DNA from: Acanthochlamys bracteata
Lineage: Eukaryota; Streptophyta; Magnoliopsida; Pandanales; Velloziaceae
Direction of reading: 5' to 3'
Length of the DNA stretch: 64,000 bases
Assembly: GCA_019914995.1 (NCBI GenBank)
Contig: CM034145.1
Span: forward strand, 4,471,262-4,535,261
The notes below the pieces were generated by a model. It searched no databases. It was given only the letters and a program-made list of their open reading frames with translations, and had not been told where the DNA came from. The position numbers were made by a program, and so were the translations under genes. Numbering within the stretch: position 1 is the stretch's first letter; each line of letters begins with the position of its first letter. Positions 1 through 12,119 of this stretch are shown here, in pieces.

Positions 1-320
1 GGTTATTGGACTTTAGTGCTTCCCTTGGAGTAGGAGAAGCATCCAATCATCCATATTTGTCGCAAGAAACCCACTGAGGAGTCATGGGTAGAGAGCCCAC
101 TTGGTCATATAAAGAAACAGCTGCAACTTTCTATTAGTTAAAAATAACTGTTATTAGGGTCACAAAATCGATGGAGTTGTGCCTTTCATGAGCATATCCA
201 GACAGATAAGTGTGGAAGTATATTCCCTACTTGCTCTGCCTGTCTAACGAACAACTGAGAGACTTTGAAAATTTATTAAGCAGCAATTTAAATCAATTTG
301 AAGTTAAGATAACACGAGTT

Positions 321-353
<33 letters not shown>

Positions 354-903
354 CAACTTCCAACCAACACATAAGAGTAGGAAAGGCAAAAGAGAAATAT
401 TGGGTTCAAAAATAAATTCCAAAAAGGAGATGCTGGATTGTGTAATCTATTAGAATAGAACGCTGAAAAGAGCCCAAAATAATAAAGCTGCAACGGGATT
501 TCTGAAACAAAAAGTCTGCATCTTCAAGAATTTATTTCCTACAAAACTAAGTTATCCGGTTAGTACCTAAGTACGTAAGACAGTCAAAATTCTCTATACG
601 ATCTAATACAGAACCATATCATAGGGGTGGCTCAAGCCTCGGAAAAACCCCTTGTGTAACTGGTTACCATATATAAACAGTTCACTGCTCATTTTAAAAC
701 AAGGAAGGCCTCCTGTAATCTACAAGGTGTTATTAGAGGCATGCATAAGCCCTCTTCATTAAAAAGGCAATCATTATCAGATCCACACTAGAGTTTCTGA
801 AAGTTATGCTTTCCTTTTACCAATCAAAGCAGCCTCTTCCACTGAGAAGTAACAAGCATCTGAGGGAAACAGTTTATGTCACTCCAAACTTCTTGGTGAA
901 CAA

Positions 904-1096
904 AATCTTTTGACATATCATAAACCTACGTTAGGCTTTTTCAAACAATAGGTGGCCATAGAACAAACCTAAAACAATACAAGAGAGAGAGAGAGAGAGA
1001 GAGAGATGACAAAACGAAGATGTTTTGACTTATCATAAACCTGGAATGGGCTTTTTCAAAAAATAGTTGGCCATAGACACGCCTAAAACAACACAA
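904..1096. repeat. Imperfect tandem duplication, 115-bp period, in NAA35 intron 11
   Basis: The blocks starting near 908 and 1023 share TTTTGAC.TATCATAAACCT, a GGCTTTTTCAAA core, and TGGCCATAGA followed by CCTAAAACAA. Offsets of matching words are 115 bases. The GA run separates the copies. No coding content is seen. Confidence 0.75.
982..1006. repeat. (GA)n microsatellite in NAA35 intron 11
   Basis: An uninterrupted GA dinucleotide run of about 12 units. It sits between the two halves of a 115-bp tandem duplication in the intron. Confidence 0.9.
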
Positions 1097-1193
1097 CCGC
1101 GAAGAGAAAATTGCAATATCAGAAACTAGCGTAGACACATGTAATAAAGATATTCGTAATATCTGAAGAAGGTTGCAGTTCTATAACATATAC

Positions 1194-4100
1194 CTGCATG
1201 GAGATAACCCTCCAATCCTGTAAAATCTTTCCCAACTTCCGCCGCTGCCATGCAATATTTGTGCAGAGGAGTTTTAGCAAGTTGATAACAAGCTACATTG
1301 ACATAAAAGACATATTAGTTAAAAACATATCGGTGAATGAAAGGGCAGACGAAAGAAAAGGTCATCATATCCAACAAATAAGGACTTTACGTTCACGCAA
1401 ATAAAATTACTGTATTTGCTAAATCTTAGGTTTATAGCCGTCCAATTGCAAGTTGGCAGAGTTGTTTAGCTTTAAAATGATTCATAATAAATTTTAGCTT
1501 AGACCAGTTCATGGAAAAATGGTAGCAAATCCCTTAACTACCATGTGAAAGTCTATGGGTCAGCTGACTGCTTTCCATTGCTAGAAAATTAGCACTTGAA
1601 ACATCCAATTACAGTAATTGTATTTAAATCAAAAGAAACATCCCCTAAAAGAATAAACAAGCAGCACCTGAACCAGCTGCAACACAAATTCATTTTTATG
1701 GAACTCCTGGTTCCTCAAACCTTCTGGCAATGCAATAGCTCTTGCAATCACATCATGAAATAAATCTCTCCCGTAAAGCTTTCCATCTTGGACTAGAAGT
1801 AGCTGTTCAGCCATGATGTAACAAAGAAAGACAAAGTCAATTACAAATATTCCAAATCCTAAAAAATGATTAAGGTTGAGTAACTATATCAAAATCAATT
1901 CAAGTTATGAAGATAGCACATTTCCTTAAATTTAATATCTTAATTAAGATTCCTCTACGGCTTAGGATGTAGGAAGTAAACATTTACTAGCTTTAAGATT
2001 GTGCTTAAACTGATAGGGAAGGCAAGTCACTTTTTCAAACTATATGGAGTTTATACATTCACTAGACTACCAAATATTGAGGTTACACTTACACTGAGTT
2101 GATGGATTTTCCTATAATAGAAAATATGCAATGAAAATTCATAGCTGAATGACGGATATACAGAAAAGCCTAACTGCTAGGTTTATTGTAAGCTGTAGGA
2201 CAGGGTTACCACATGATGTCTAGTCGACACGGTGGGTCATAACTCAAGTTATAGATGTGCCTACATGCATATAGATACTGTATCCAAATTGAAAGAGGTA
2301 CCACATGACAATCTGAGTAGCAGGAAACTGTGGCATGAGAGAGATCCAAAACATACACAGAATTGAAGAAATAAACAAAGAAAATCCACAAGCGGACTGC
2401 TTAAACACATTGCAGTGACATAACATGGGAACACAACTGCCAGTCTGCTACATACATCAGGAGCAAGGTATATCCAACATACAGCAGCAATGCATAGATA
2501 AAGTTGACTGTATATATATATATATATATAGATAGATAGCAGGCCGGCGGTTGCTGCTGTATGTTGGATTTATATCATATACATCCAAATTTAGCTATGG
2601 ATAATAAAAGAAAAAGGAAGAGCTAACCTTTGTATTGGTAATAAGAAACAACTAAAATTAATTAAATAAAGAAGTATATTAAAAGGATAACGAGGTTAAG
2701 ATTCTTATAAGAAAAAAGTTTAATAATCATTTGAAAGAATAATGAAAGCCAACCCCAGTTAAGCATATAAAGAACACCTGCAAATAAGCTCTGGCAACAA
2801 GATCAGGTTCTGTCCTCTGGAACTGAACCACAAAGTGCTTAACATCTTCCAACATCGGATCCATAGGGAAGGAACATATGACATTCAAATCTTGTAAAAG
2901 CTTCTCGAAATATTGAATAGCCTGGAAACAAGAAAGGAATGACGATATGTGGCTCCTAATAGGGAAAAAATGAAGAGTTAGGTACATACTATCTTCCACT
3001 CAAGAATTTTGATTGCCCGTGGTGGAGCTGGTGCCAACAATCTGCTATTTAAACTAGAATCAAAACCAATAGGTTGACAACCTGAAGCAGTAGTACTAGT
3101 TTCAGCATCATCTGACGAATGTTCATATGCATTACATCTGAGAAATTCCTGTGACTTATACATGTTTGCTATTTCAGATAAGCAGGAGCTTATATGTTTC
3201 TTAGCAAGCTCCAGACCTCTTCCTTGAGTTTTCTTCAGGGACTTAAGAATGTGATAGAAATGCTGCATAGAAGTTTTAAAAAAGAATTATCAGGAAGGTT
3301 GAACTTTGACGACATGCTGGTCAACTATGAGAAAGAAAAACTTCAATCCAAACAATAAAGAGAAATCCATAAGAGTAGAAGGAAACAATCTTTTAGACAA
3401 CACATTTCCAGTCTACGCTCACATCAGCTTTTGACAAGGAAGACATACAGTGTGTGGTTTGATTGCAGTTAGTACACAGCACAACATATAAGCACATAAG
3501 TACCAATTTGCATTTCCTGTTAAAATTAAAATAACATTTCATGCCAAATTCAAATTATAACGAAAAATACTAAAAAGTGATCACCCTATTTCACTAGTAC
3601 TCCAGAACTACAAACATAACAATCAAGCACTTATTGTGCTAGACCTAATAAACAATGTCACGAACCTTATATTAGAATAAAAATGAGAAATGACTCAACC
3701 TTCAAGGTTGAGTCGAATATGGGTGGTGGAGAAGGTGATGAATGGTGTCAGACAGGAGGGGCAGAGGCCAATGAAGGAATTTATGGGTTATAAAGGCCAT
3801 GTGAAATATAACGGGAGCTTCATGGGGTACATGGGGCTGCTAGTCCTGCTAGTTATCTGTGCTATATCTCAACAAGGGCTCAGTCTTATCCAGAACCAAA
3901 CTGCTAAATTTCACTCTCTGACAACCTAGCAAAGACTGTTACTAGCTTCCCTGACTCAAAACGAAACAGTCAGATAAGCAAAGTGGAGTCAGTCAAGCTC
4001 AGCTCCTTTCCAAACCAAAAGTTTCAGATAAATCCAAGCCCATGCAAGTATGTATAGAGTTAAACTTGTCTTCTACAAGTCTTAACTAGCAATTCCTAAA

Positions 4101-7100
4101 TGACTTAGAAAACAAATAGCTTGCTTGATTTTAGTAGACGAATATTTTGCCACTGTATGATTCGTGATGATTGCAAGTTTAGGAATAAGGCTAAGAAAAT
4201 AGATTGTCCATGGTGATTAGTATAAATGTGACAATTTTGCAGACAATGATATTTTGATTATGGGAAAAAGATAAGAAAAAGAAATATGAGATAAGACCTT
4301 ACGAAAACGTAACCGACATAAAAGAGCTCTGCAGTACCCTTCTTCCAAATCTGGATTGGTTTGTAGGGTTTCCATGTCTGCAAAAGCTAATATCAGGTTT
4401 TGCATTATTAAAATCTGTTCCCATAGGAAAAGCTGAAATATTTGTACAAGAATAAGTCTTTTGTTAACCTTCATGTTGCAAATTTATAGCAGAAGCACTT
4501 TTAGGAAAAAGGCTGAAAGTGGACAAATATTATTACCTTCTATATGCCAACTGCTCAACAAGAACTATGAAAGAACCAACTACAACAAAATACTAACATG
4601 AATGTTTCATAAAAGTAGCAAATGTTGAATTTTAATAAAAAAGGGTACAAGAATATTCAAAAGATAACCAAAAAATAGTATATGTGCTCGTAGAAGCATA
4701 TTGAAACCATATAGTAAATTGAACCAACATATTACTAGAAAGTTCATGCGTAAAATTTGTCAACATTGTTGGTTCAATACTTAAAATTGCTAACAAATTT
4801 TATATTCAAAGACTAACACAATAGTTGAAGACAAACATTATGCAAGAAAGGGCTGCTGGATAAAAAGAAATTGGTAACTATAACTCCTGTATCCAGAGAC
4901 AAATAGATTCAGTCTAATTACAGTGAACTAGGAAAAAAAGGCAACAATAAAATGACATTCAAAATATGTCGGAGCAGAAGAAACACAAAATAGATAGATA
5001 TTTGAGGATTATGATAATGTGGTCAGAAAGGGTGAACGTGCTAATATCACAATCCTACAGTAACAAGATGTCATTTGATCAGCTGCAACCACTATCGGGA
5101 CACGGACAGCTAGTAGGGCCAATATTTATGCAGAGCCAGTGTGTTTGTCTTTCCTCATTACATAATAATCTCATATAGTTAAGCATCACTACCTCCACAA
5201 TTAGAGAGTATATTCAGCATGCATAATATCTATGCACAAGGTACAAAATGCTAGTAACAACACTGGGTGAAAATGAACATCTTCATAAACATTATTTTTA
5301 AGTATCTGTAGAGTATAAAATTGCCTCCTGCATAGATGACAAGTTGCCACATGCTAATCATAAAACAAGCTAAAAGAAATAACTCTTCTAGATAGAGATG
5401 ATACAAATTACAAATCTCAACAAAGAATAATTTCTTTTAAAGAATGAAATACTTCAGCAGAAGCTCAAATGTGACTACCTTCTAAGACCTCAGCGGATTG
5501 AGCTCTACAAGCACGCAATTGAAGGGAAATTGTTTCTTCAACTCCATTTAGTATTGATAGGCATTTATCATCACCATCCGGCTTCAGAGGCAAGCCAAAG
5601 GACATTGTGAACAGGTCCTCTTCCTATTAAATAGGTGAACAAAACATCACTATGTAGAAGAAAATACATATCCAGTGATAAAATAAGGCAAAACACTACT
5701 AGATTTCAATTAACAATGTTCTTAAAAGCTTTATCCAATTTAGATATACTACCCTTTTTAAAGTATACAAAAGAATAGAACAATTATTATTAGCGTAAGA
5801 AGTTAGATCGAATAACAAGGATACTGTGTAGTTACAAATGCGTAAATTCATCTCAATAAATGCAAAAGAAATATCTAGTCCAACGCATAAATAAATTTAT
5901 TCATTTGTAAATATGCATAACTTGCATACATCAAAATCTTTCTCTAGCACTGCGTTATGCACGGCCGCATTACTTTCTAAACAATACAATCAATTAATTT
6001 TTTTAATGCATGTACTACTAAACATATCTTATGTAGCATAGGATGGAGGGCGAACCTGGGGTTGTTACTTTTTGTGCAATATACTATAGAAAGACTTTTA
6101 TACATATTCATAAGGCATTCCCTCGCATTAGACAATATGCATGTTATTTCAACTAGTCACCATGCTCAAAGTATGATCAATACCTAGACCTGTCATTTAC
6201 CAGTATGTCTGAAACCATCAATACCAAATTTCAAGCAGTACGAATACAAGGGAGACCTTTTCAAAATCATTGATTTGTTATTTAAACAAACTTCTAAAGA
6301 TTAAAGTGATGTCCTCTGGTCACATTTATTTGAAAAGCCAAATTCATTGAAGTTAATATTTCTCATTTCACAACTAGAAGGCTATTTAGCCCAAGAGCTA
6401 TGACAATGGAACCCTTTCCACCAGGAATGTTAAGTCTTACTTCATTGTATTATCTTGCTCTTCAATTTGACAATCATAAGCAGTTATGTTATGAATCTAC
6501 CAAAACCAGATTCAACAAGTTACAACAGTATGTCTGCAAATCCTTTAGTTCTTTCTCACTTTCTATCTAGCCATCTTTATAACCTAAATTACCCTGCAAA
6601 AAACAAAAGCTTAGAGTTTATAAATGTACCTCATGTGTACGTGCATCAGAGACGGCTGAGATGACAGTATTGCATGTAGCACGAACGATTCTACAATAGG
6701 AATGCAACAGCGGATGCGAAGATGTTCTTTCGATTCTCAAAAGATAGATGCAGGAAAAAACTGTCTGTGTTAAGGAATGGCCCTTGTGCCATGTTGCCTG
6801 TTAATGCAGACCAACTTGAGGAGAAAATCCAGTGAATTTTAGAAGTCAATATTATATAAAGGATAGTGTCGGATACCTCACACGCTAAAAGATGGTCCAT
6901 CATATCAATGCAACAATGGACATTGATTGTTCTATCAGAACTAAAGGGAATAGGAGCAGCACCATTTTCAATTGCATCTTCTATGGACTGATACCCACTG
7001 CAATCCATTCCAGAATCCATCTTTGGATCCATTATCTGAAATAGATATCATATTTGCATGCATCAGATGTAGAAAATGGATTACAATATGAAAATACACG

Positions 7101-8997
7101 TAAATCAGGTAGGATTTAGACAGCAATTAACTTGCTGAATGAAGAAGGAGAATTTTACAGACCAGGAACTACGTGCAACAAGCGAAAGATTCAGACAAGA
7201 GTAAGACTCTCTCAAGGGTAAAAAACAACAGAATCCAATCATCCAAAAATAAAGGAACATAAGCCCCAAGAATGACATCCAGCAACCTCAGATATCCACA
7301 AAACCAACATGTAGCATTCCCAACAGATGATTCCAGTTCAAGAAATCATTCAAGTAAACACTACTTGATCTCTAAAATTAAGTGACCTTGTAAAGGATAT
7401 TTGTTCCAAGGGCCCAAGCTAAATATAGCGGAATCTGCAGAACTTCAGAATTAACTCAGTTGATTAAGCATAAATGTAAAGCTGATTCCAAAGATTAAAT
7501 ATGCTAAGCTACACCAGAAGCACCTAACAAAACTGTTGAAGCTATTAAACCTTTATTAAGCTACTAGCTCACAAAATTTTTAAATAAAAAAGAAAGGCAA
7601 AGATAAATAAAAGATCAAGGAGACAACATATACAATTAAAGGTGTGGATCAAGAATTGTATTTGTAAGTCAACATGACACACCCAATTTAACTAAATACA
7701 AAACAATTTTGAATAAAGGTTAAGAGTAAGCGCTTAATGCAGCAAGCCAGCCAAAACTAAAACTCCACATCCACTTATACACTAAACATTTTCTTTTCTG
7801 AATAGTTTATGCTTCAAGTCCTAAAAAGGTGCACGTGTGTAGATACTGTATTAGCCTTATTGTTTGAGAAATACAAAAACAAGAGGCGGTTAGTAGAATG
7901 AAGCTAAAAGGCCATCCCGAACACTGGTGTCTAAGGAAAACTTACTGCCTCAGGATTTGGTTTGACTCTTGAAGCCAAAAAGGGCTTACTAATTGCCTGG
8001 AATCATAAGATTATATCACTAATAATGGAATATCAAAAGACAAAAGAAAATTGTTCTAGACAACAAAGGGAGCAACATGTGGCAGCCTTGAGAGTCATTT
8101 TGTAAGTCAAAGAAAGATCAAAACACATTTACTTAGCTTTCACAAAATAAGTATACATTTCTCTCTTGAGGAATTGGATAAGCATATGGCCTAACACAAC
8201 AACACCCTTCCATCACCCAACCCCCCATCTGTATGCAGTAGACACCAGCACACATGCAAATATGTGCATGTACGTATAAAAAAATGCTGAAACACTCGTG
8301 CAGCGGTATAAATATTTGTAAGAGTAAATCTAACTAACTAGGACCGGAATTTATCAATGAGATCAACATTAGATGGTTCTGCCTACATAGGCAATTTTAC
8401 AAATTGTGACCTACACTAACAGAATGGCAAAGAAGTTATACAACTCCTTACCTCCAATGCAGACATAGCAGCAAACAGGCTGAAGTTTTCTCCATGAATG
8501 AGTTCTCCATCCTGAAGATCTATTAACATGAGATAATTGAGAAAGAGAGAACAAACTTATAAACCTTAAAAAGAGGATGTCTTGCTGAAAATAGAAAAAA
8601 GCCAAATAATTGCAGACCATCAGACGACTATCATTTGGAGGAATACTTAGTAAAATGCATTGATAACGTGTAAAGATCCTTACAAGCACACTAGCAATCA
8701 TAGTGTAGACACAAGAATATGAAGGCCCTCTCTACAGCATTGAGAATAACCACAGGTGAAAAAAGACTCCCTGGTTTTCACTTGAAAAATTAATCATCAC
8801 TTCTTGTAACAACTTAAGGTAAATTTCTTCTGATTCTTAAATGCCACTATCACACAGCCATACAAAACCTTAAATCTTTACGTAATAAAAAGAATAAACT
8901 TCCTAAGCTTACCGTTGCACGCAGACTGAATCAACGGAGACACGTCAGCCCAAACATCACCGTCTCCGTGCCGTATCGTCTCCGGCACCTCCGCCAT
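1194..8997 (-). CDS. NAA35: NatC acetyltransferase auxiliary subunit NAA35/MAK10 (3' part outside window)
   Basis: NAA35 (MAK10) is the auxiliary subunit that anchors the NatC complex, which acetylates the N-termini of nascent proteins at the ribosome. Eleven exons join in frame: 8913-8997, 8452-8519, 7948-7998, 6877-7035, 6630-6797, 5479-5623, 4298-4377, 2990-3262, 2778-2921, 1668-1802 and 1194-1292, giving 469 residues. The family hallmark IMDPKMDSGM starts exon 4; MDHLLACEATWHKGHSL, YCRIVRATCN, GLPLKPDGDDKCLSILNGVE, LRFRKHFYHIL and AWQRRKLGKILQDWRV follow in the known order. All borders read are GT-AG. The start is the ATG at 8997, which opens MAEVPETIRHGDGDVWADVS, the expected N-terminus. 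The last exons (roughly a third of the protein) must lie left of position 1, because intron 11 runs to the window edge with no further coding sequence I can recognise. Exon 3 (17 codons) is not part of the NAA35 sequence I know. Identification is very secure. Confidence 0.95.
2510..2538. repeat. (TA)n then (GATA)n microsatellite in NAA35 intron 9
   Basis: About ten TA units run into three GATA units, inside the intron between exons 9 and 10. Likely polymorphic; no other role is visible. Confidence 0.9.
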
Positions 8998-10266
8998 GAA
9001 ATCAATCGATCGATCTCTGTCTATATAACAGTTTCACTAAAACTCCGTTTTTTGTATATTTTCCCTTATTTTATCCTAATGTTTGAGAAACTTTTTTATT
9101 CTGTCGACGGCCGGAGCTCAGCTAGCGTAGGGAAGATTAGAATGATTTTAAAGGCAGTAACTATACTGTGGGGGTACTATAGAATATATGTTTATGTTTT
9201 AGGTCCACTTATATTTTATTTAAAAATATCAGGCCTGATACTACTTTCTCTTTTACTAAAACTGAGTCCTTTTTTTCAAGTAACATCAAGAAGACACGAT
9301 ATAAGTGTTTCTATGAGTGCATGCTTGATAGAGCGGTTAAAAAGTGAACATACATATTTTTACTATTTTTTATATTAAAAAAAGAGCTGAAAAAAATATA
9401 AAAAAATAGAGCTCAGATATTCAAATATTCTTTATTTTGAAAATCTCAAATTTCTAACATCTTCTGGGTTGAGTCGACTGAGTTAAAATCTTTTTGTTTC
9501 TGCAAATATTGCACTTTGGATCGAAAGTGTAATAAGCCAAATTATGCACTAAAAGGAAAAGAGAGCTAACACTTTACGGGTGGTTTACAAGTATTTAAAA
9601 TATAAAAAAAATGTATGGAAAAAACTTATTTGAAATTTTTTTTAAATAAATTTGATTTTTTTATCTTAAAAAATTATAAACATTATACATATACAAGTTA
9701 TGACGTATAATTCACATACAGTTTCTAAAGTTTAAAAAAAAATTAAAATCCTGTAAAAATCTATTATGAAATAAAAACAATTTGCCAAACGACTCCATAG
9801 CTTACTAACTCAACTCTTCGCCAATCTAGCTAGGGCGTTTGAAAGTATTTATAAAATAAAATTTTTGTAAAATAAAAAATATGTTTATTTTTTTTAAAAA
9901 TGAGTTATTTTTTTTTTTTCTTCAAAAAAAATAATAAAAATATATAATAAAAAGATCTCATTACATAAAACTTTTTTACACTTTTTAAAATTTTAAATAA
10001 ATTTTTTAAATATTTATAAAATATATATTAAAAACGTGAAATGAAAATAAAAAGTATCGTTGGCGAAACGTTCAACCAAACGAGCTCTTTGGAGTGCTCT
10101 CATCTTCAATTTGATTTTTCATTTTTAAAAACTTTGTTACAGTATTTTAAAAAACTTTTTCTAAAAATTTGAAGTATATGAATGAATTATACGCTATTGG
10201 ATTTCTACTACTTGAGATATAATTTGCTCAACTTAAGATATCTGCATATTTACAGTAACTTCTAAG
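8998..10266. other. Intergenic, AT-rich, holding small inverted-repeat elements
   Basis: This lies upstream of NAA35 (divergent promoter side, about 8998-9580) and then becomes very AT-rich. An ORF at 8968-9378 overlaps NAA35 exon 1 in antisense and has no family resemblance. A diffuse element-like block lies at about 9585-9800 (GGTTTACAAG at one end, TTTGCCAAACG at the other), and a clearer one at 9832-10085 is listed separately. Confidence 0.6.
9832..10085. mobile_element. AT-rich MITE-like element, family B
   Basis: The ends are GGGCGTTTGAAAG and CAACCAAACGAGC, roughly reverse complements. The interior is nearly pure A/T with mirrored blocks (TAAAATAAAATTTT on one side, ATATTTATAAAATATATATT on the other). 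The same layout recurs at least a dozen times in this window, so I read it as a non-autonomous inverted-repeat element without coding capacity. Confidence 0.5.
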
Positions 10267-10965
10267 ATATCTCGCAGCTATGATAATAAGACAACTATCT
10301 TTTCTACTGATGGACGATTGTACCAGGTGGAATTGCTATGGAAGCCATTGACAATGCTGGTTCAGCAGAAGGCATAGGATGGCCTTGTCCTTGTGGGTGA
10401 GAACTGAGAAGAAGGTCACACCAAACTTTTGTAAACCTCAAAATCTACTGAAAAGATGTACAAGATTGATGCCCATCTAACCTGTGTTGTAGCTGGTGTC
10501 ATGCCGACACCAACATCGTCATGAACACTGACGTGTCCGGGCTCAATGCTACACCTTGGCCTACCAGGAAACCATGCATGTGGAACAGCTCGTCCAAGAA
10601 TGACACTAAGCAAGGGTATACCTAATTTGGTGGTTTACATCCACTCTTTGCTGGGTGGGATAAGAATTTTGGTTTTCAGCTAGTTGTCAATTACAGTGGT
10701 TGTAAGGTGCTACTGGGGCAAGTAACCAAGCGGTTCAATCCATTCTGAAACAGGACATAAATGAGGAAACAACCAATGGAGGAGGCTGTTGAGCTCGCAC
10801 TAAAGGGACAGTACAAGCCTCACCTCGGAGAAGCTTGAGATTGAAGAAATGTTCTTGTTGCCCTCAAGTGAGGTGAAGTAGCAGGTATGCTCCCTAGATG
10901 CCCTTAGCAAGCTGCCGGTGAAGTCTGGAGTTACCCAGCCAGTTGAGCCCTTAGCAGGTATGCTC
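10267..10965 (+). pseudogene. 20S proteasome alpha-4 (PAC) pseudogene, intronless
   Basis: This is a broken copy of the gene for the 20S proteasome alpha ring subunit PAC. Recognisable in order: the N-terminus SRSYDNKTTIF with ATG changed to ATA at 10267; GRLYQVE at 10314; GEKKVT; EKMYKIDAHLTCVVAGVM at 10456; YQEPMHVEQLVQ; LFAGWDKNFGFQL at 10647; ANQAVQSILKQDINEE; TSEKLEIEEMFLLPSSEVK; and LSKLPVKSGVTQP ending near 10945. Frameshifts and deletions separate these blocks, and a TAG replaces the TAC codon of the K-Y-Q-V-C stretch near 10879. No intron remnants lie between blocks, which fits a processed (retrocopied) origin, though I see no poly(A) tail. It cannot make a proteasome subunit. Confidence 0.9.
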
Positions 10966-12119
10966 ATCCTGATCTTTATTTCAGTGTTTGTACTGTGATC
11001 TTTTTCTATTATACACGAATGAAGTTATGCTGGTTTTTTTTCTGGTTTACTGAGTGAAGAATGTAGACACATAACCGCTGCTTTTATGTTTGGAACTCAT
11101 CTTTTGATACTTAGCTTCTGTGTATTATTCAAATCTAAATTTAGCACAAGGTCCTATAACTTATAGTCCATTGATTTTGAAAATTCAGCTGTTGGGAATG
11201 TACACGGATTAAATGCGAGTGCTGATGTTGGTAGCAGAGATTACACCTGCTCTTTAGTATGAAGATGTGTCCGTAAATTAGTTGACAGTAGGCTCTCTTT
11301 GTCCTCAGGTAAAAATCTATGGAGAACTTTGAAGTAAAAGATGCTCTTGTTAACTATTTTTTTAAATAATGAAATGTGTAGCTGAAGTTGTTAACGTATA
11401 AATTGGTTTCACATATGTTCCTTTCTAAGTTGACACTTGGTGTTTGCATACAGGTTCCAGGCTTTTGCGCTTGCTTATGCTTTGATTCATGATTCGTATC
11501 TTATAGTGCTCGACTTTGTGTGGGTGTTGGCAAAGGGATGTATTACTGATTAATACAGGTATACACCATTCTTTTTCAGGTATATGGTTGTCAGATGATG
11601 ATTTCATTGAAATTAATACTTGGACTATTAAAGTTGGTTGATCTTAGGAGTTTTGATACCTTTCATGTATTCAACTTCACAGCTGTTCTTACAGGCAGGT
11701 TAGAAGTTTCTTTTGTGGCCGATAGTAGAGGCTTTATTATGTCCTCTTTGCATTGCGGCCTTATTTGGGTTGCATTCAGAATGCAACCCTCCTTTTTCAA
11801 CTTCAACATATTTACTAGAGTGCTTTAGAATTTTTTTTTAAAAATAAAATTTGGACGGTATCAGTGAATTGTACATCATAAAATCATTATATGTTTTTTA
11901 ATTCATAAAAATAGAATTTGTCTCCCAAAAAAAAATTCATAAAAAGTTCTTTTTTCTTTGAAAGTTCTACTTTATTAGCAACTCCAAATTATGCCCTACA
12001 TCTGCATTTTCTAAACTGCGTATGTATATATTCCAACCGTGAAAAAATAAATAATACAAATTACGAAAATACTTACATCTTATCTATGAATATAACAGGC
12101 TGAAACTCAAATGAATAAA
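10966..12119. other. Non-coding stretch between PAC and GT47 pseudogenes
   Basis: There is no recognisable gene. Sequence right after the PAC copy (10966-11800) is less AT-rich than the flanks and could be the 3' region that travelled with it. A perfect 11-bp inverted repeat with a 1-base spacer lies at 11767-11789 (GGGTTGCATTC / GAATGCAACCC). Short ORFs here have no family resemblance. Confidence 0.6.

Noticed and set aside
1..900. Search for the missing last NAA35 exons
   Set aside because: Minus-strand reading shows no stretch matching the C-terminal third of the family; these exons must lie outside the window.
3690..3929. 79-residue ORF in NAA35 intron 7
   Set aside because: Inside a confirmed intron, opposite strand, no recognisable family; begins in a palindrome.
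8968..9378. 136-residue ORF upstream of NAA35
   Set aside because: It overlaps exon 1 of NAA35 in antisense; the rest is AT-rich with no family features.
10416..10613. Antisense ORF over the PAC pseudogene
   Set aside because: Shadow of the degraded proteasome reading frame.
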